From: an uncultured Ignisphaera sp.
GTDB taxonomy: Archaea; Thermoproteota; Thermoprotei_A; Sulfolobales; Ignisphaeraceae
Length of the DNA stretch: 64,000 nt
Direction of reading: 5' to 3'
NCBI GenBank assembly: GCA_938074605.1
Contig: CALJEI010000001.1
Coordinates: 124,001 to 188,000 of the forward strand
The position numbers and the translations under genes are program-made. Under the pieces are notes generated by a model, which saw only the letters and a list, made by a program, of their open reading frames with translations, had not been told where the DNA came from and ran no database searches. The first letter of the stretch is position 1, and every line of letters starts with the position of its first letter. Below, in pieces: positions 36,952 through 46,427 of the stretch.

Positions 36952-37030
36952 GGGCCCGTAGCTCAGCCAGGATTAGAGCGCCGGCCTTCGGAGCCGGTGG
37001 TCAGGGGTTCAAATCCCCTCGGGCCCGCCA
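36952..37030 (+). tRNA. tRNA-Arg (anticodon UCG), CCA encoded
   Basis: The acceptor arms GGGCCCG and CGGGCCC pair fully, the D stem is GCTC/GAGC, and the anticodon stem CCGGC/GCCGG encloses CTTCGGA with anticodon TCG. The T arm AGGGG-TTCAAAT-CCCCT is intact. Discriminator G37027 is followed by an encoded CCA (37028-37030). No intron is visible. Contrast tRNA-Glu in this window, where CCA is not encoded. Confidence 0.97.
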
Positions 37031-37437
37031 CAATTAAATATCTTCAATTCTTCTAAGTATTAGTTAAAGGTATATTGCATGGTATGAATATCGGTCATGT
37101 AATTTTAAAAGAACAAATATTCCTTAAAGGCAATGTAAAGAATCAATGTGCTGGTTAAAATAATCTACAACAGATACTTAGCTATTTCCATTAATCTTTT
37201 CTCCCTCCTCAGAATGTACTTTATCAAACATTACAGTACCATAATCTTTAAATTTCTTCTAATATTGATTGAAACTTTATAGATGTTAGAAAATTGTGTA
37301 TGGACTAAAATATTTTAGCATTGGTAATACGGTTCTATTGCTGTTTACTAGAATTAGAATTATTAGGCTTTATAGACTCTAGTAACAATTTAATTTGAAG
37401 TTAAGCTGAAGTACATACTATAGCTAGGTGTAGGTTT
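37031..37437. other. 407-bp intergenic region, no gene seen
   Basis: AT-rich, with stops in all frames, between tRNA-Arg and the PP-loop reductase-like gene. No copy of the tRNA 3' end that would mark an integrated element was found downstream. Confidence 0.5.
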
Positions 37438-39534
37438 GTGCCTAGAAGAATTGTATGGCCTAAGGTAAAGAAGATCTACTGGTGTTTATATTGTAATGTG
37501 CCACTTCTACAACCAGATTGTCCAATTTGTGGCTCTAGGTGTAGGAGAATACCTCTTTCAGATCCTGGTGATGCGAGACTTGCTTTTGAAAAAGATATTC
37601 AGAATATGTATATTGGATATCTATATGAGTTTGGTACTGATAAAGGTTTTAATTCATTAATAGGAAGATCCATTGTATTGCTAAATAAAGCTCCCTACTT
37701 CGATGAAATGAAGGAGGTATATGTGGATGGCATACAGATAGGAAGGCTTTACTTTGATCCATTTCTTAGGAAATGGCGCTTCCGATTATCGAAAGTAGGT
37801 GCCATGAGAATTCTCTCAATAGATCCAGATATTGTTGAAAAAGCCATTATAGATAAAAGACGCTGTCTACCAATGGATAAAATTAGAATAGATAAGAATA
37901 TTGCGCCATATAAGCAGGTGTTATTAGTAAGACCATCAGGTAAAATTACAGGACTCGGATATTCAGTTGGTAATAATAGGGTGATTGTATATAGCTGGTG
38001 GAATGGAGATTATGTAGAATCAGAAAAAGAATACTCTGAACCTAGTAAGAGATCTTCTTTAGAGGATGTGTTAAAGGCGCATGAAGAGTATATGAATATC
38101 ATTGAGTCTAAGGCAAAGAAATTCATCTCAGTAATGTATGAAAAAATATCAAGGCCATTAATAGCCTCATTTAGTGGGGGTAAAGATAGTCTAGTCTCAT
38201 TACATCTAGCCCTATCCCTTAGTTTAGAGCCGAAAATACTATTCAATAATACAGGAATAGAGCTTCCAGAGACCATAGATACAGTCTATAGAACTATTGA
38301 GAGATATGGTCTGAAGCTCATAGAAGCTTCAGCTAATGATGTATTTTGGAGGGCTGTATATAGCCTTGGGATACCTGGAAGAGACTATAGATGGTGTTGT
38401 AAAACATGTAAGCTTACTCCACTACATAGAGTAGCCAATAAGTTATGGAAAACCGGTGCACTAAATATTGTTGGTCAGAGAGCACTTGAATCAATAGATA
38501 GAGCACGTAGCCCTAGGATATGGAGACTTCGATGGGCTCCACAACTACTTAATATATCGCCCATAAATGAATGGTCCCAGCTAGAGGTATGGCTATATAT
38601 ATTCAGACACAGACTTTCACCAAACCCTCTCTATTTTACAGGATTTGAAAGAATAGGATGTTTTATGTGTCCAGCATCAACATTAGCTGAACTAGAACTT
38701 GTATCTAAAACACACTTAGATCTATGGAGCAGGTGGCTAGAAGTTTTAACGTATTGGGCTAATAGGCTAGATAAACCAAGGGAGTGGATAGACTATGGAT
38801 TATGGCGGTGGAATGCTCCTGCAAGATATCGAACAATGATTGCTAAGAGACTTAGTATAGTAGATAGAATAGATAACTGGAGAGATACATTCAGTAGAAT
38901 GTCACCAATAGGAATTGCAGAGCCACTGTGGGCAGAGTCATATGTAGAGATAACATTTGATAGATCTCTAGATCTAGCCTTTCTGATAGAGCAGATACCT
39001 ATAATTTGCCCCAAGAGCTACTCCATAGAGGATGGAAAAGCCAGTATATACTGGAATTCATGTTCTGTACACATAAATGTTAATAAAATTGTATTTAGCT
39101 ATCAAAATAAGAATGATGTAGAGAAACTAGTTGACATACTAAAACTCTTTTTTAGATGGCATCTCTGTACAGGCTGTAGATCTTGTGAAACTAACTGTAT
39201 AAGTGGAGCACTTAAGGTAATAGAAAGAAGTGAAGGCACTAATTTATATAGACCTATAGTTCTAAGTAAAACAAAGTGTCTAAGCTGTAGACTCTGTATA
39301 TACAACTGTCCAATTGCTGATGTATATGTAGAACACGTAATAACACCACTAATATTTAGTGACTATGAGGCTTGGCGTAGAAAAACTAGGGAACATCACA
39401 ATGAAATACTAGAAAAGCTAAAGAAGTTTATAGTAGCAGGCTCTGGTAACAGCTTGACAACTTATAAACATAAGAAAGGAGAAGTCAGCTCCGAGAAATA
39501 CGTCGATACATCTCAATTCTTTACAATACCGTGA
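37438..39534 (+). CDS. PAPS reductase-like PP-loop protein fused to zinc ribbon and ferredoxin domains
   Basis: A 698-residue multidomain protein. An N-terminal zinc ribbon (C16, C19, C28, C31) and a PUA-like region precede a PP-loop ATP pyrophosphatase/PAPS reductase domain with SFSGGKDS (244-251) and cysteine pairs in RWCCKTCK and GCFMCP. The C-terminus is a ferredoxin domain with two [4Fe-4S] sets (C577/C580/C583/C587 and C614/C617/C620/C624). PAPS-reductase-like proteins of this build occur in archaea; they may reduce sulfur compounds or thiolate RNA, but the substrate is not established. It starts at GTG. Confidence 0.85.
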   Translation: MPRRIVWPKVKKIYWCLYCNVPLLQPDCPICGSRCRRIPLSDPGDARLAFEKDIQNMYIGYLYEFGTDKGFNSLIGRSIVLLNKAPYFDEMKEVYVDGIQIGRLYFDPFLRKWRFRLSKVGAMRILSIDPDIVEKAIIDKRRCLPMDKIRIDKNIAPYKQVLLVRPSGKITGLGYSVGNNRVIVYSWWNGDYVESEKEYSEPSKRSSLEDVLKAHEEYMNIIESKAKKFISVMYEKISRPLIASFSGGKDSLVSLHLALSLSLEPKILFNNTGIELPETIDTVYRTIERYGLKLIEASANDVFWRAVYSLGIPGRDYRWCCKTCKLTPLHRVANKLWKTGALNIVGQRALESIDRARSPRIWRLRWAPQLLNISPINEWSQLEVWLYIFRHRLSPNPLYFTGFERIGCFMCPASTLAELELVSKTHLDLWSRWLEVLTYWANRLDKPREWIDYGLWRWNAPARYRTMIAKRLSIVDRIDNWRDTFSRMSPIGIAEPLWAESYVEITFDRSLDLAFLIEQIPIICPKSYSIEDGKASIYWNSCSVHINVNKIVFSYQNKNDVEKLVDILKLFFRWHLCTGCRSCETNCISGALKVIERSEGTNLYRPIVLSKTKCLSCRLCIYNCPIADVYVEHVITPLIFSDYEAWRRKTREHHNEILEKLKKFIVAGSGNSLTTYKHKKGEVSSEKYVDTSQFFTIP

Positions 39535-39657
39535 TGTAGCGTAGCAGTATAACCATAAGTGAACAAGCTTTTAAGCCTTAAAATAACATCATCATATAAG
39601 GGCTATCACCATATAAGAAACTATAGAGAACACCATGAATGGATAGGATGATATAGC

Positions 39658-40401
39658 ATGTATGTAATTAAGAGCATTAAAGGTGAGATCCTTAGAAAGA
39701 TGCTCCATCTATTGTTTACCCTAACCTTAATTATACCTCTAACTCCTTATTACCGACAAATTTTTATGGACATTGGATTTCCCTATGATGCTACAATATT
39801 CACATATGCTCTTCTAACATTTGTAAGTGCATTCATAAATAGTCTACAGATAAAGGTACCAAAAGTCTATACAACCTCATTAAAAATGTTTAAAGATTTT
39901 CGAAAGAGAATTATAGAGTATATTAGTGAAAGTATAGGGATGAAGAATGTATCTGATATTCTTCGAGGTGTAGATGGTGTTTTTGATAAACATGAAGAGA
40001 GGTTTATAGAGTTTATAGCTAGTGTTGAAAGGGAGTATGAGAAGAAATACGGATATATAGGCATAACATTTGGTATCATCTCCATAACACTCTCCTATAT
40101 TTTATTTGGATTACTTCCAACAATATATGGCATACTAGCATTAGCTATTGTAGATTCTATAACAGCTGTAATCACTCTTCTAACTATGGGAAAATTAAAA
40201 AAAATCTTTAAACATACAACTATTTCAATTGCTATAGCATTTATCATATACACAGTAATCTGTTTTCTAATAGATAATAATATAGCTAATGCCGTACTGA
40301 TAGCCTTAGCCGCCATTGCAGTAGAGCTATTTAGCCCCGAGGATAACCTAACACTACCGTTGATTATTGCACTACTCTCTCACATACTACACCTCCAATA
40401 G
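39658..40401 (+). CDS. Dolichol/phytol kinase-like integral membrane protein
   Basis: A 247-residue membrane protein. The start GEILRKMLHLLF resembles the E-RK-H motif of dolichol and phytol kinases. Later come ALAIVDSITAV, a lysine-rich loop, and the closing AVELFSPEDNLTLPL, which matches the DN-T-P motif of CTP-dependent polyprenol kinases. Between the first two helices and the rest is a charged cytosolic loop of about 80 residues, unusual for the family. It would phosphorylate an isoprenoid alcohol, possibly for protein glycosylation; this is inferred. Confidence 0.7.
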   Translation: MYVIKSIKGEILRKMLHLLFTLTLIIPLTPYYRQIFMDIGFPYDATIFTYALLTFVSAFINSLQIKVPKVYTTSLKMFKDFRKRIIEYISESIGMKNVSDILRGVDGVFDKHEERFIEFIASVEREYEKKYGYIGITFGIISITLSYILFGLLPTIYGILALAIVDSITAVITLLTMGKLKKIFKHTTISIAIAFIIYTVICFLIDNNIANAVLIALAAIAVELFSPEDNLTLPLIIALLSHILHLQ

Positions 40402-40465
40402 AGGGTAACAAAAACACTTTTTACTCCAATACTAAGATAAACACTATACTTGAAGTGTGACCAAA

Positions 40466-40813
40466 ATGGGTACACCTACACCATCTACTGGCCTCATAGA
40501 TATTAGTGAATTTCAGAAGATTGACCTTAGAGTAGGGCTTGTCAAGGAGGCTGAGCAGATTCCAGGTTCAAAAAAACTTTTAAGACTAGTTGTAGATTTA
40601 GGTGACGAGGTCCGTCAGATTATAGCAGGTTTAGCAGAGTGGTATGAACCAGATGATCTTCTAGGGAAATACGTAATAGTAGTTGCTAATCTAAAGCCGA
40701 AGAAAATAATGGGTTATGAAAGCCAAGGCATGATTCTGGCTACATGCGACTCAGATAAACCATCATTATTAACAGTTATTAGCGAAGTAAAACCAGGCTC
40801 AAAAATATGCTGA
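40466..40813 (+). CDS. tRNA-binding OB-fold protein (MetRS beta subunit/Trbp111 type)
   Basis: A single EMAP II/Trbp111-type tRNA-binding domain of about 115 residues. The family signature is clear: DLRVGLVKEAEQIPGSKKLLRLVVDLGDE, then QIIAGLAEWY, VVANLKPKKIMGYESQGMILA. In archaea such stand-alone proteins act as the beta subunit of methionyl-tRNA synthetase. An in-frame GTG 9 bp earlier is an alternative start. It precedes ileS by 65 bp. Confidence 0.9.
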   Translation: MGTPTPSTGLIDISEFQKIDLRVGLVKEAEQIPGSKKLLRLVVDLGDEVRQIIAGLAEWYEPDDLLGKYVIVVANLKPKKIMGYESQGMILATCDSDKPSLLTVISEVKPGSKIC

Positions 40814-40877
40814 ATAATGCTGGCCACCATATCTAAGTTTAAAAACTATTAGAATCATTATAATATGTAGAGTTGGG

Positions 40878-43853
40878 GTGATAACATTATCCCTAACACC
40901 GTCCATTAAAGGGAGATATTCCCCTAAAGCTGTCGAGAGTCACATACTTAACTTTTGGAGAACAAATAGAATATATGAGGAAATTAAGAAAAGTACATGT
41001 AGTGAAAATAGGTCTATCTTTAGGTTTTTAGAGGGGCCGCCAACAGCCAATGGATTTATGCATGTAGGGCATGCGAGAGGGAGAACATTTAAAGATGTTA
41101 TTCTAAGATATATGAGGATGAAAGGCTTCTGTGTATGGGATCAAGGCGGTTGGGATACACAGGGACTTCCTGTTGAATTGGAGGTGGAGAAGAATCTAAA
41201 ATTTAGGAGTAAGAAGGATATTGAGAATTATGGTATCGATAGATTTATTAATGAGTGTCAGAAACTTGTTGACTTCTATATTAAGCATTGGACAGAAACA
41301 AGTATAAGGCTAGGACTCTGGCTAGATTATAGCAATGCATATGAAACAAGACATATAAAGTATATTGAATCTGTATGGAGATTTCTTAAAGCTATGTGGG
41401 AAAAGAACTATCTATATGAGGATCTAAGAGTTGTACCTGTATGCCCACGGTGTGAAACTGCTCTAAGCTCACATGAGGTAGCCCTAGGATATAAAACTAC
41501 AAAAGATCCTAGCCTCTATTTTAAGATACAGCTGGCTGATGAACCATCTACCTATATGATTGCTTGGACAACAACGCCATGGACCATCATCGCCAATGAA
41601 GCTTTAGCCGTACATCCTAATGAAAGATATGTAAAGATTAGAGTGAAAGATGAATACTGGATTATTGCTGAAAAGAGACTACAGAGCTTTATAAATGAGA
41701 TTGGGTTAAAGGAGTTTACAATAGTGGATGCATTTTTAGGGTCACTATTATTCAACAGAAAGTATATTCATCCACTAAAAGATGAAGTTCCAGATCACGA
41801 AAACCATGAACCTGCAAACCACCGTATTCTTATAGCTGAATGGGTTAGTATGGATGAAGGGAGTGGTGTGGTACATATTGCGCCTGCCCATGGTCCTGAG
41901 GACTTTGAGCTATGTAAAAAATATGATGTTAAACTCTTTAAACCAATACAGAAGAATGGTATATTCAGTAGTGATGCAGGAAAATATGCTGGCAAGTGGT
42001 TTAAAGATGTAAATCCCCTTGTCATTGAAGATTTGAAGCAAAAGAATCTAATGGTATATGTAAGTGAGGTTGAGCATGAATATCCACATTGTTGGCGCTG
42101 TGAAACACCATTAATGTATTATGCAGATAAACAATGGTTTATACGTATAGATCCTATAAAGAGTTTAATGATTAGGGAAAATCAGAAGGTTATGTGGTAT
42201 CCTGATTGGGCTGGTAAGAGATTTGAAGATTGGATTAACAATGCTCGTGACTGGTGTATATCTAGAGAGAGATATTGGGGTACACCTCTACCAATATGGA
42301 CATGTAAAGAATGTGGATATAGAATAGTAATTGGAAGTATAGAGGAGTTGTACATATATATAAACACCCCTCTACAGGATGTCCATAGACCGTGGATCGA
42401 CTCCATAGTAATTAAGTGCCCTAAGTGTGGAAGTGAAATGTTTAGAGAACCATATGTCGTAGATGTATGGCTTGATAGTGGTATGGCCCATACAGCCTCC
42501 CTTAATCAAATAGATCTTATTGAAAAAATGTCGCAACTATTTCCATACGACTGGATAACAGAGGCTATCGATCAAACTCGTGGATGGTTCTATACATTGC
42601 TCTTTACATCTGTGGCTCTATACGGTTCAACACCATATAGAGCTGTACTTTGTCAAGGCCTTATACTTGATAAGTATGGAAAGAAGATGAGCAAAAGTAG
42701 GGGGAATGTTATATGGGCCTATGACTTCATGGAAAAATATGGTGCTGATCCCCTAAGACTGTACCTGATATCAAAGGCTGCACCATGGGACAACATAAAC
42801 TTTGACCCAGATGAGGTTAGAGACATAAAGAGCAATCTTGATATATTGTGGAACTCGATAAATTTTGCTGATACATATATGGAGCTCGATAAATGGAATG
42901 CTTCATCCATCGATAGGGATTTAGCCCATCTTCTACCTATAGATTATTGGCTACTATACGAATTAAATAATCTAATAAAGGATGTGGGTCAATCTATTGA
43001 GTCAAATGAGCTTCATAAGGCTGTGAGAAGTATATTTAACTTTATAGTGGAAACTCTTAGCCATAGATATATAACCGTCATAAGACCTCGTGTATGGCTT
43101 GAGGAAGAAGTCGCAGAAAAACGATCTGCCTACGCTACACTGTATATATCACTATTAGTAGTAATTAAACTGCTAGCACCATTTGCTCCATTCATTACTG
43201 AGTATTTGTATCAGTATTTCATTAAAAAATATACACCTCCATCCTCAGTAAAAAGTAGCGTACATCTTGAGTCGTGGCCCTCTCTAGAGGAGAGCATACT
43301 AAATGAGACATACTGGAGGGTTGTAACACTTCTATTCAACGTATCTGAAGAAATTTTAAGCATTAGGGCTAAAAACAATATAAAGAGGAGATGGCCATTA
43401 AAGAAGGCTGTAATTGTGTTAAAGAATCCTGCTGAGATTAAAGTATTTGATCGAGCAAAGAATGTTGTTCAAATCTATGCCAATATTAAAGACATTATTG
43501 TAACCGATAAGAATGTGTCTATAGATAATATGGTTAAGATTATGGACTCTCCTATTGAAGTCTATTTAGATGCCTCAATTGATGAGGAGGTGGTATTAGA
43601 GGGTCTTGCTAGAGACTTTATAAGGAGGATACAAATGTTTAGAAAAGAGATTAACCTATCTGTTGATCATATAATTGATTCAGCAATAGTGTTTACACCC
43701 TCTGAAATTATGAATAAGGCTATAGTGAGACATAGACAATATATAGAAAGAGAGACACGCATTAAAGAAATAGTGCTATTGAATAGCATACCAAATGGAG
43801 CAAAGCATTGGACTATAGAAGACAATGATGTATATATAGTTTTTAACATATAG
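40878..43853 (+). CDS. ileS: Isoleucyl-tRNA synthetase
   Basis: Class Ia synthetase of 991 residues, charging tRNA-Ile and editing valine. The HIGH motif is HVGH (62-65) after EGPPTANG, and the KMSKS loop is KMSKS (603-607). The editing domain has TTPWTIIANEAL and the GSGVVHIAPAHG motif. Zinc-binding cysteine pairs occur in PVCPRCE, CWRCE, WTCKECG and KCPKCG. Translation starts at a GTG preceded by TTGGG. All catalytic motifs are intact. Confidence 0.97.
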   Translation: MITLSLTPSIKGRYSPKAVESHILNFWRTNRIYEEIKKSTCSENRSIFRFLEGPPTANGFMHVGHARGRTFKDVILRYMRMKGFCVWDQGGWDTQGLPVELEVEKNLKFRSKKDIENYGIDRFINECQKLVDFYIKHWTETSIRLGLWLDYSNAYETRHIKYIESVWRFLKAMWEKNYLYEDLRVVPVCPRCETALSSHEVALGYKTTKDPSLYFKIQLADEPSTYMIAWTTTPWTIIANEALAVHPNERYVKIRVKDEYWIIAEKRLQSFINEIGLKEFTIVDAFLGSLLFNRKYIHPLKDEVPDHENHEPANHRILIAEWVSMDEGSGVVHIAPAHGPEDFELCKKYDVKLFKPIQKNGIFSSDAGKYAGKWFKDVNPLVIEDLKQKNLMVYVSEVEHEYPHCWRCETPLMYYADKQWFIRIDPIKSLMIRENQKVMWYPDWAGKRFEDWINNARDWCISRERYWGTPLPIWTCKECGYRIVIGSIEELYIYINTPLQDVHRPWIDSIVIKCPKCGSEMFREPYVVDVWLDSGMAHTASLNQIDLIEKMSQLFPYDWITEAIDQTRGWFYTLLFTSVALYGSTPYRAVLCQGLILDKYGKKMSKSRGNVIWAYDFMEKYGADPLRLYLISKAAPWDNINFDPDEVRDIKSNLDILWNSINFADTYMELDKWNASSIDRDLAHLLPIDYWLLYELNNLIKDVGQSIESNELHKAVRSIFNFIVETLSHRYITVIRPRVWLEEEVAEKRSAYATLYISLLVVIKLLAPFAPFITEYLYQYFIKKYTPPSSVKSSVHLESWPSLEESILNETYWRVVTLLFNVSEEILSIRAKNNIKRRWPLKKAVIVLKNPAEIKVFDRAKNVVQIYANIKDIIVTDKNVSIDNMVKIMDSPIEVYLDASIDEEVVLEGLARDFIRRIQMFRKEINLSVDHIIDSAIVFTPSEIMNKAIVRHRQYIERETRIKEIVLLNSIPNGAKHWTIEDNDVYIVFNI

Positions 43854-43874
43854 CAGAACCTCAATGGTATCAAC

Positions 43875-44441
43875 ATGTCTATAGTATACGAGATGCCTCC
43901 TACTTTTCGGGAAACTTTATCAAAACCCTATATCTATCTCAAACATGGAACGCTACTCTTAACTGGATCACGAGAAGCTATAGCATATACCCTTCGCTCA
44001 CAATACTATTCAGAATTATACAATATAATAGTTGTTGGCGACTATGTCTGTGAAACCTTTGTAAAGTATATTGGGGTCCCCAGACTCTGTATTATAGACG
44101 GTAGAACACTGCGGCATTTAGATGTAAACTTTGATGAAATCAAGAAAAAGTTTAAGTATATTGAGACATGTAGAAATCCTCCAGGCTATATATCGAAGAC
44201 ATGTTTAGATGCAATATATAGGTGTTTTAAGAAGGGTGTAGACTCTCTTATACTAGTAGATGGTGAAGAAGATCTTTTAACGCTAGCCTCACTAATCATC
44301 ATACCACATGGTTATGTTGTGTATGGCATCCCCTCTTTAGGTGTTGCAATATCAGATACATTGTCATTAAAGATTTGTGCAACAAATATATTCTCACACT
44401 TTAAACCTATTCAAATAAGTACTGCAGATGGGGTAGAATAG
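43875..44441 (+). CDS. GTP-dependent dephospho-CoA kinase (DUF359 family)
   Basis: Final enzyme of archaeal coenzyme A synthesis, phosphorylating dephospho-CoA with GTP. The 188-residue product has VVGDYVCETF, CIIDGRTLRH, RNPPGYIS and the strongly conserved VDGEEDLLTLA, followed by PHGYVVYGIPSLGV. These motifs define the family first described in Thermococcus. It starts 21 bp after ileS and may be co-transcribed. Confidence 0.9.
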   Translation: MSIVYEMPPTFRETLSKPYIYLKHGTLLLTGSREAIAYTLRSQYYSELYNIIVVGDYVCETFVKYIGVPRLCIIDGRTLRHLDVNFDEIKKKFKYIETCRNPPGYISKTCLDAIYRCFKKGVDSLILVDGEEDLLTLASLIIIPHGYVVYGIPSLGVAISDTLSLKICATNIFSHFKPIQISTADGVE

Positions 44442-44491
44442 TCATTAACTACTTTAATGTCCATGTTTCTAACCTATCAAAAACCCTATAC

Positions 44492-45109
44492 ATGGTATTG
44501 AAGACTTTCATCGATGATTCGTATATAGATGAGTTCTGCTACGGTATATATTCACTATTTAAAGGTAATGCTCTATCCATAGCTATAGATCGTCCATTCT
44601 GTAATAGGGTTATTATCGTCGGTAAAGATTTTGAAGTAAAATTCTTCAATAGCGCCAAGAATGGTAGTATAATAAGCATAGCTGTTGAAATTAACGATAC
44701 TATTTTAAAAAACATGAAGACCTTCTTAGACAATTCACTACTTCAGCTAAATAAAGTTCTACCTAAAAAAAGCTTCATTGACAGGAATGTGAAGCTTGGA
44801 ATACATACTACAATTAAGGTGGACCAAATAAATGTTGAAGAACTAATACAGAAACTCTTCAGTTTGAGTATAGTATTGGATAGAACGGAGGATAAAATGG
44901 TAGAAGGATTCCCAATAATGATTATTAGAGGAAGTACTATAGGCTATGATCTTCGTAGATATGAGATAATTATTGCAATACTAGCCTCAGAAAATATAGA
45001 GCTCTCTATAACAATAGAGGTTAGTATTCACCTAGATAAAATATTTAATGCAATTAATTACATAAATGAGTTAATTAATATAGTGACAGAGTCTATATTA
45101 TCTAGCTAA
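44492..45109 (+). CDS. Uncharacterised protein between CoA kinase and hydrogenase maturation genes
   Basis: I do not recognise this 205-residue protein. It has alternating beta-strand and helical stretches, no predicted membrane segment, no CxxC motifs and no nucleotide-binding loop. Part of the C-terminal half (IELSITIEVSIHLDKIFNAIN) is strongly hydrophobic-amphipathic. It lies 50 bp after the CoA kinase and 127 bp before hypA, so its link to either group is uncertain. Confidence 0.6.
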   Translation: MVLKTFIDDSYIDEFCYGIYSLFKGNALSIAIDRPFCNRVIIVGKDFEVKFFNSAKNGSIISIAVEINDTILKNMKTFLDNSLLQLNKVLPKKSFIDRNVKLGIHTTIKVDQINVEELIQKLFSLSIVLDRTEDKMVEGFPIMIIRGSTIGYDLRRYEIIIAILASENIELSITIEVSIHLDKIFNAINYINELINIVTESILSS

Positions 45110-45192
45110 AGATCTTTTCACCATAAGTAGCGTAAAAACCCTGGCAATTTACCGCTGTAACTCTCATTACCATAACTACTCAAATTGGTTAA

Positions 45193-45202
45193 CTTTATAA
45201 TA
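45193..45202 (+). promoter_or_regulatory. Likely TATA box for the hydrogenase maturation genes
   Basis: CTTTATAATA lies 35-44 nt before the hypA ATG at 45237. The expected start site near 45223 fits a short leader, and marks the beginning of the hypA-ATPase-hycI transcription unit. Confidence 0.5.
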
Positions 45203-45236
45203 GGCGTACCTTAGTTATCACTAGATGTGTACATCC

Positions 45237-45644
45237 ATGCATGAGTGGGCGCTAGCTGAAGCCATTATAAAGCTGATTGAGTATAAGGCATTAGAAAGTG
45301 GGATAAATAGAGTAAATTATGTTAAGGTTGTTCTAGGAGAGCTTCAGCAAGTTGATGAGGAGATACTTTTGTATGCCTTTAATGAACTTCTCAATATCTT
45401 AAAGAATGAGAAAAATATTGAGGTAGTAAAATATCAACTGGTTAAAGAAAAAGCTGAATTTAAGTGTAATAGATGCAATTCTATATGGAGTCTTAACACA
45501 AATACTGTATCGGCTGATGAATTAGAGATGATTCACTTCATACCTGAAATCATACATAGCTTTATCTCATGCCCCCATTGTGGCTCCCACGACTTTGAAA
45601 TTATTCGTGGCAGAGGTCTTAGTGTAATAGTATATCCACAGTGA
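45237..45644 (+). CDS. hypA: Hydrogenase nickel-insertion protein HypA
   Basis: Nickel metallochaperone for [NiFe] hydrogenase. The zinc-finger cysteines are C77, C80, C112 and C115 (CNRC and CPHC). The N-terminal Met-His-Glu needed for nickel binding appears only if translation starts at 45237, so I chose that ATG over the one 12 bp upstream. It is the first gene of a three-gene maturation unit convergent with the hydrogenase operon. Confidence 0.94.
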   Translation: MHEWALAEAIIKLIEYKALESGINRVNYVKVVLGELQQVDEEILLYAFNELLNILKNEKNIEVVKYQLVKEKAEFKCNRCNSIWSLNTNTVSADELEMIHFIPEIIHSFISCPHCGSHDFEIIRGRGLSVIVYPQ

Positions 45645-45653
45645 GATGTAGTT

Positions 45654-46412
45654 ATGCAGCAAGACTATAGAATATTTGCAATTCATTCACGTCTTTCATC
45701 ATTGAAGCTAGCAATACCTGTTATTAGCCCCAAGGGTGGTGTTGGCAAGTCAACTATTTCATCAATGTTATCTCTAGCACTATCTGATATAGGTATTGCC
45801 ACGGGACTTCTCGACCTTGATATAACAAACCCCACCCTTCACACTATTCTTGGAATTGATATACATTCTGTTAAGCTAGAGGAGATAAAGGGAATTAAGC
45901 CTTTTAAACTTACAGAAAGGTTAGAGTTTATGAGTATAGCATTCTTTACAAGAGATGCAGCTTTACCCCTCCGGGGCAGTGATATTGTTAATACAATAAG
46001 AGAACTACTTGCAATTATAAATTGGAATAGCATGATACTAGTAATAGATACACCACCAGGTCTTTCAGATGAAGTACTAGAACTTCTCTTATTGCTAAAT
46101 AGTGTTAATCCACACATCACTAAGCCTCTAATAATTACAGGCCAGAACATCCTATCAATAATCTCTACAAAACGACTATTAAGCTTAATTAGAAAAGAGA
46201 AGATAGAGCCCCTAGGTGTATTGTGTAATATGTGTAGCAACAATGAATTTATACGAGATATAGCTAAAGCATATAGTGTTGAGATTCTAGGCTACATACC
46301 ATTTATTCAAAACTTTGAAGAGACTATTGGAAACACTAAAGCAATATTAAAGCATGCTCAATCCTACCTTAATATATTAATCGATAAAATACTTAATTTA
46401 GTTAAGACTTAA
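45654..46412 (+). CDS. MinD/Mrp-type ATPase, candidate replacement for HypB (HypB-AT)
   Basis: A 252-residue P-loop ATPase of the deviant Walker family. KGGVGKST at residues 27-34 carries the signature lysine, and LLDLDITNPTLH and IDTPPGLSDE are the A' and switch II motifs. In Thermococcus kodakarensis an ATPase of this family works with HypA in place of the GTPase HypB. The position between hypA and the hycI-like protease supports the same role. There is no CPxC Fe-S motif as in NBP35 proteins, although CNMC occurs near residue 197. Confidence 0.85.
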   Translation: MQQDYRIFAIHSRLSSLKLAIPVISPKGGVGKSTISSMLSLALSDIGIATGLLDLDITNPTLHTILGIDIHSVKLEEIKGIKPFKLTERLEFMSIAFFTRDAALPLRGSDIVNTIRELLAIINWNSMILVIDTPPGLSDEVLELLLLLNSVNPHITKPLIITGQNILSIISTKRLLSLIRKEKIEPLGVLCNMCSNNEFIRDIAKAYSVEILGYIPFIQNFEETIGNTKAILKHAQSYLNILIDKILNLVKT

Positions 46413-46427
46413 GCTGGGAGAATCCTA

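Noticed and set aside
39590-39600. ATGATGA box on the minus strand upstream of the dolichol kinase-like gene
   Set aside because: No CTGA box at guide distance on either side.
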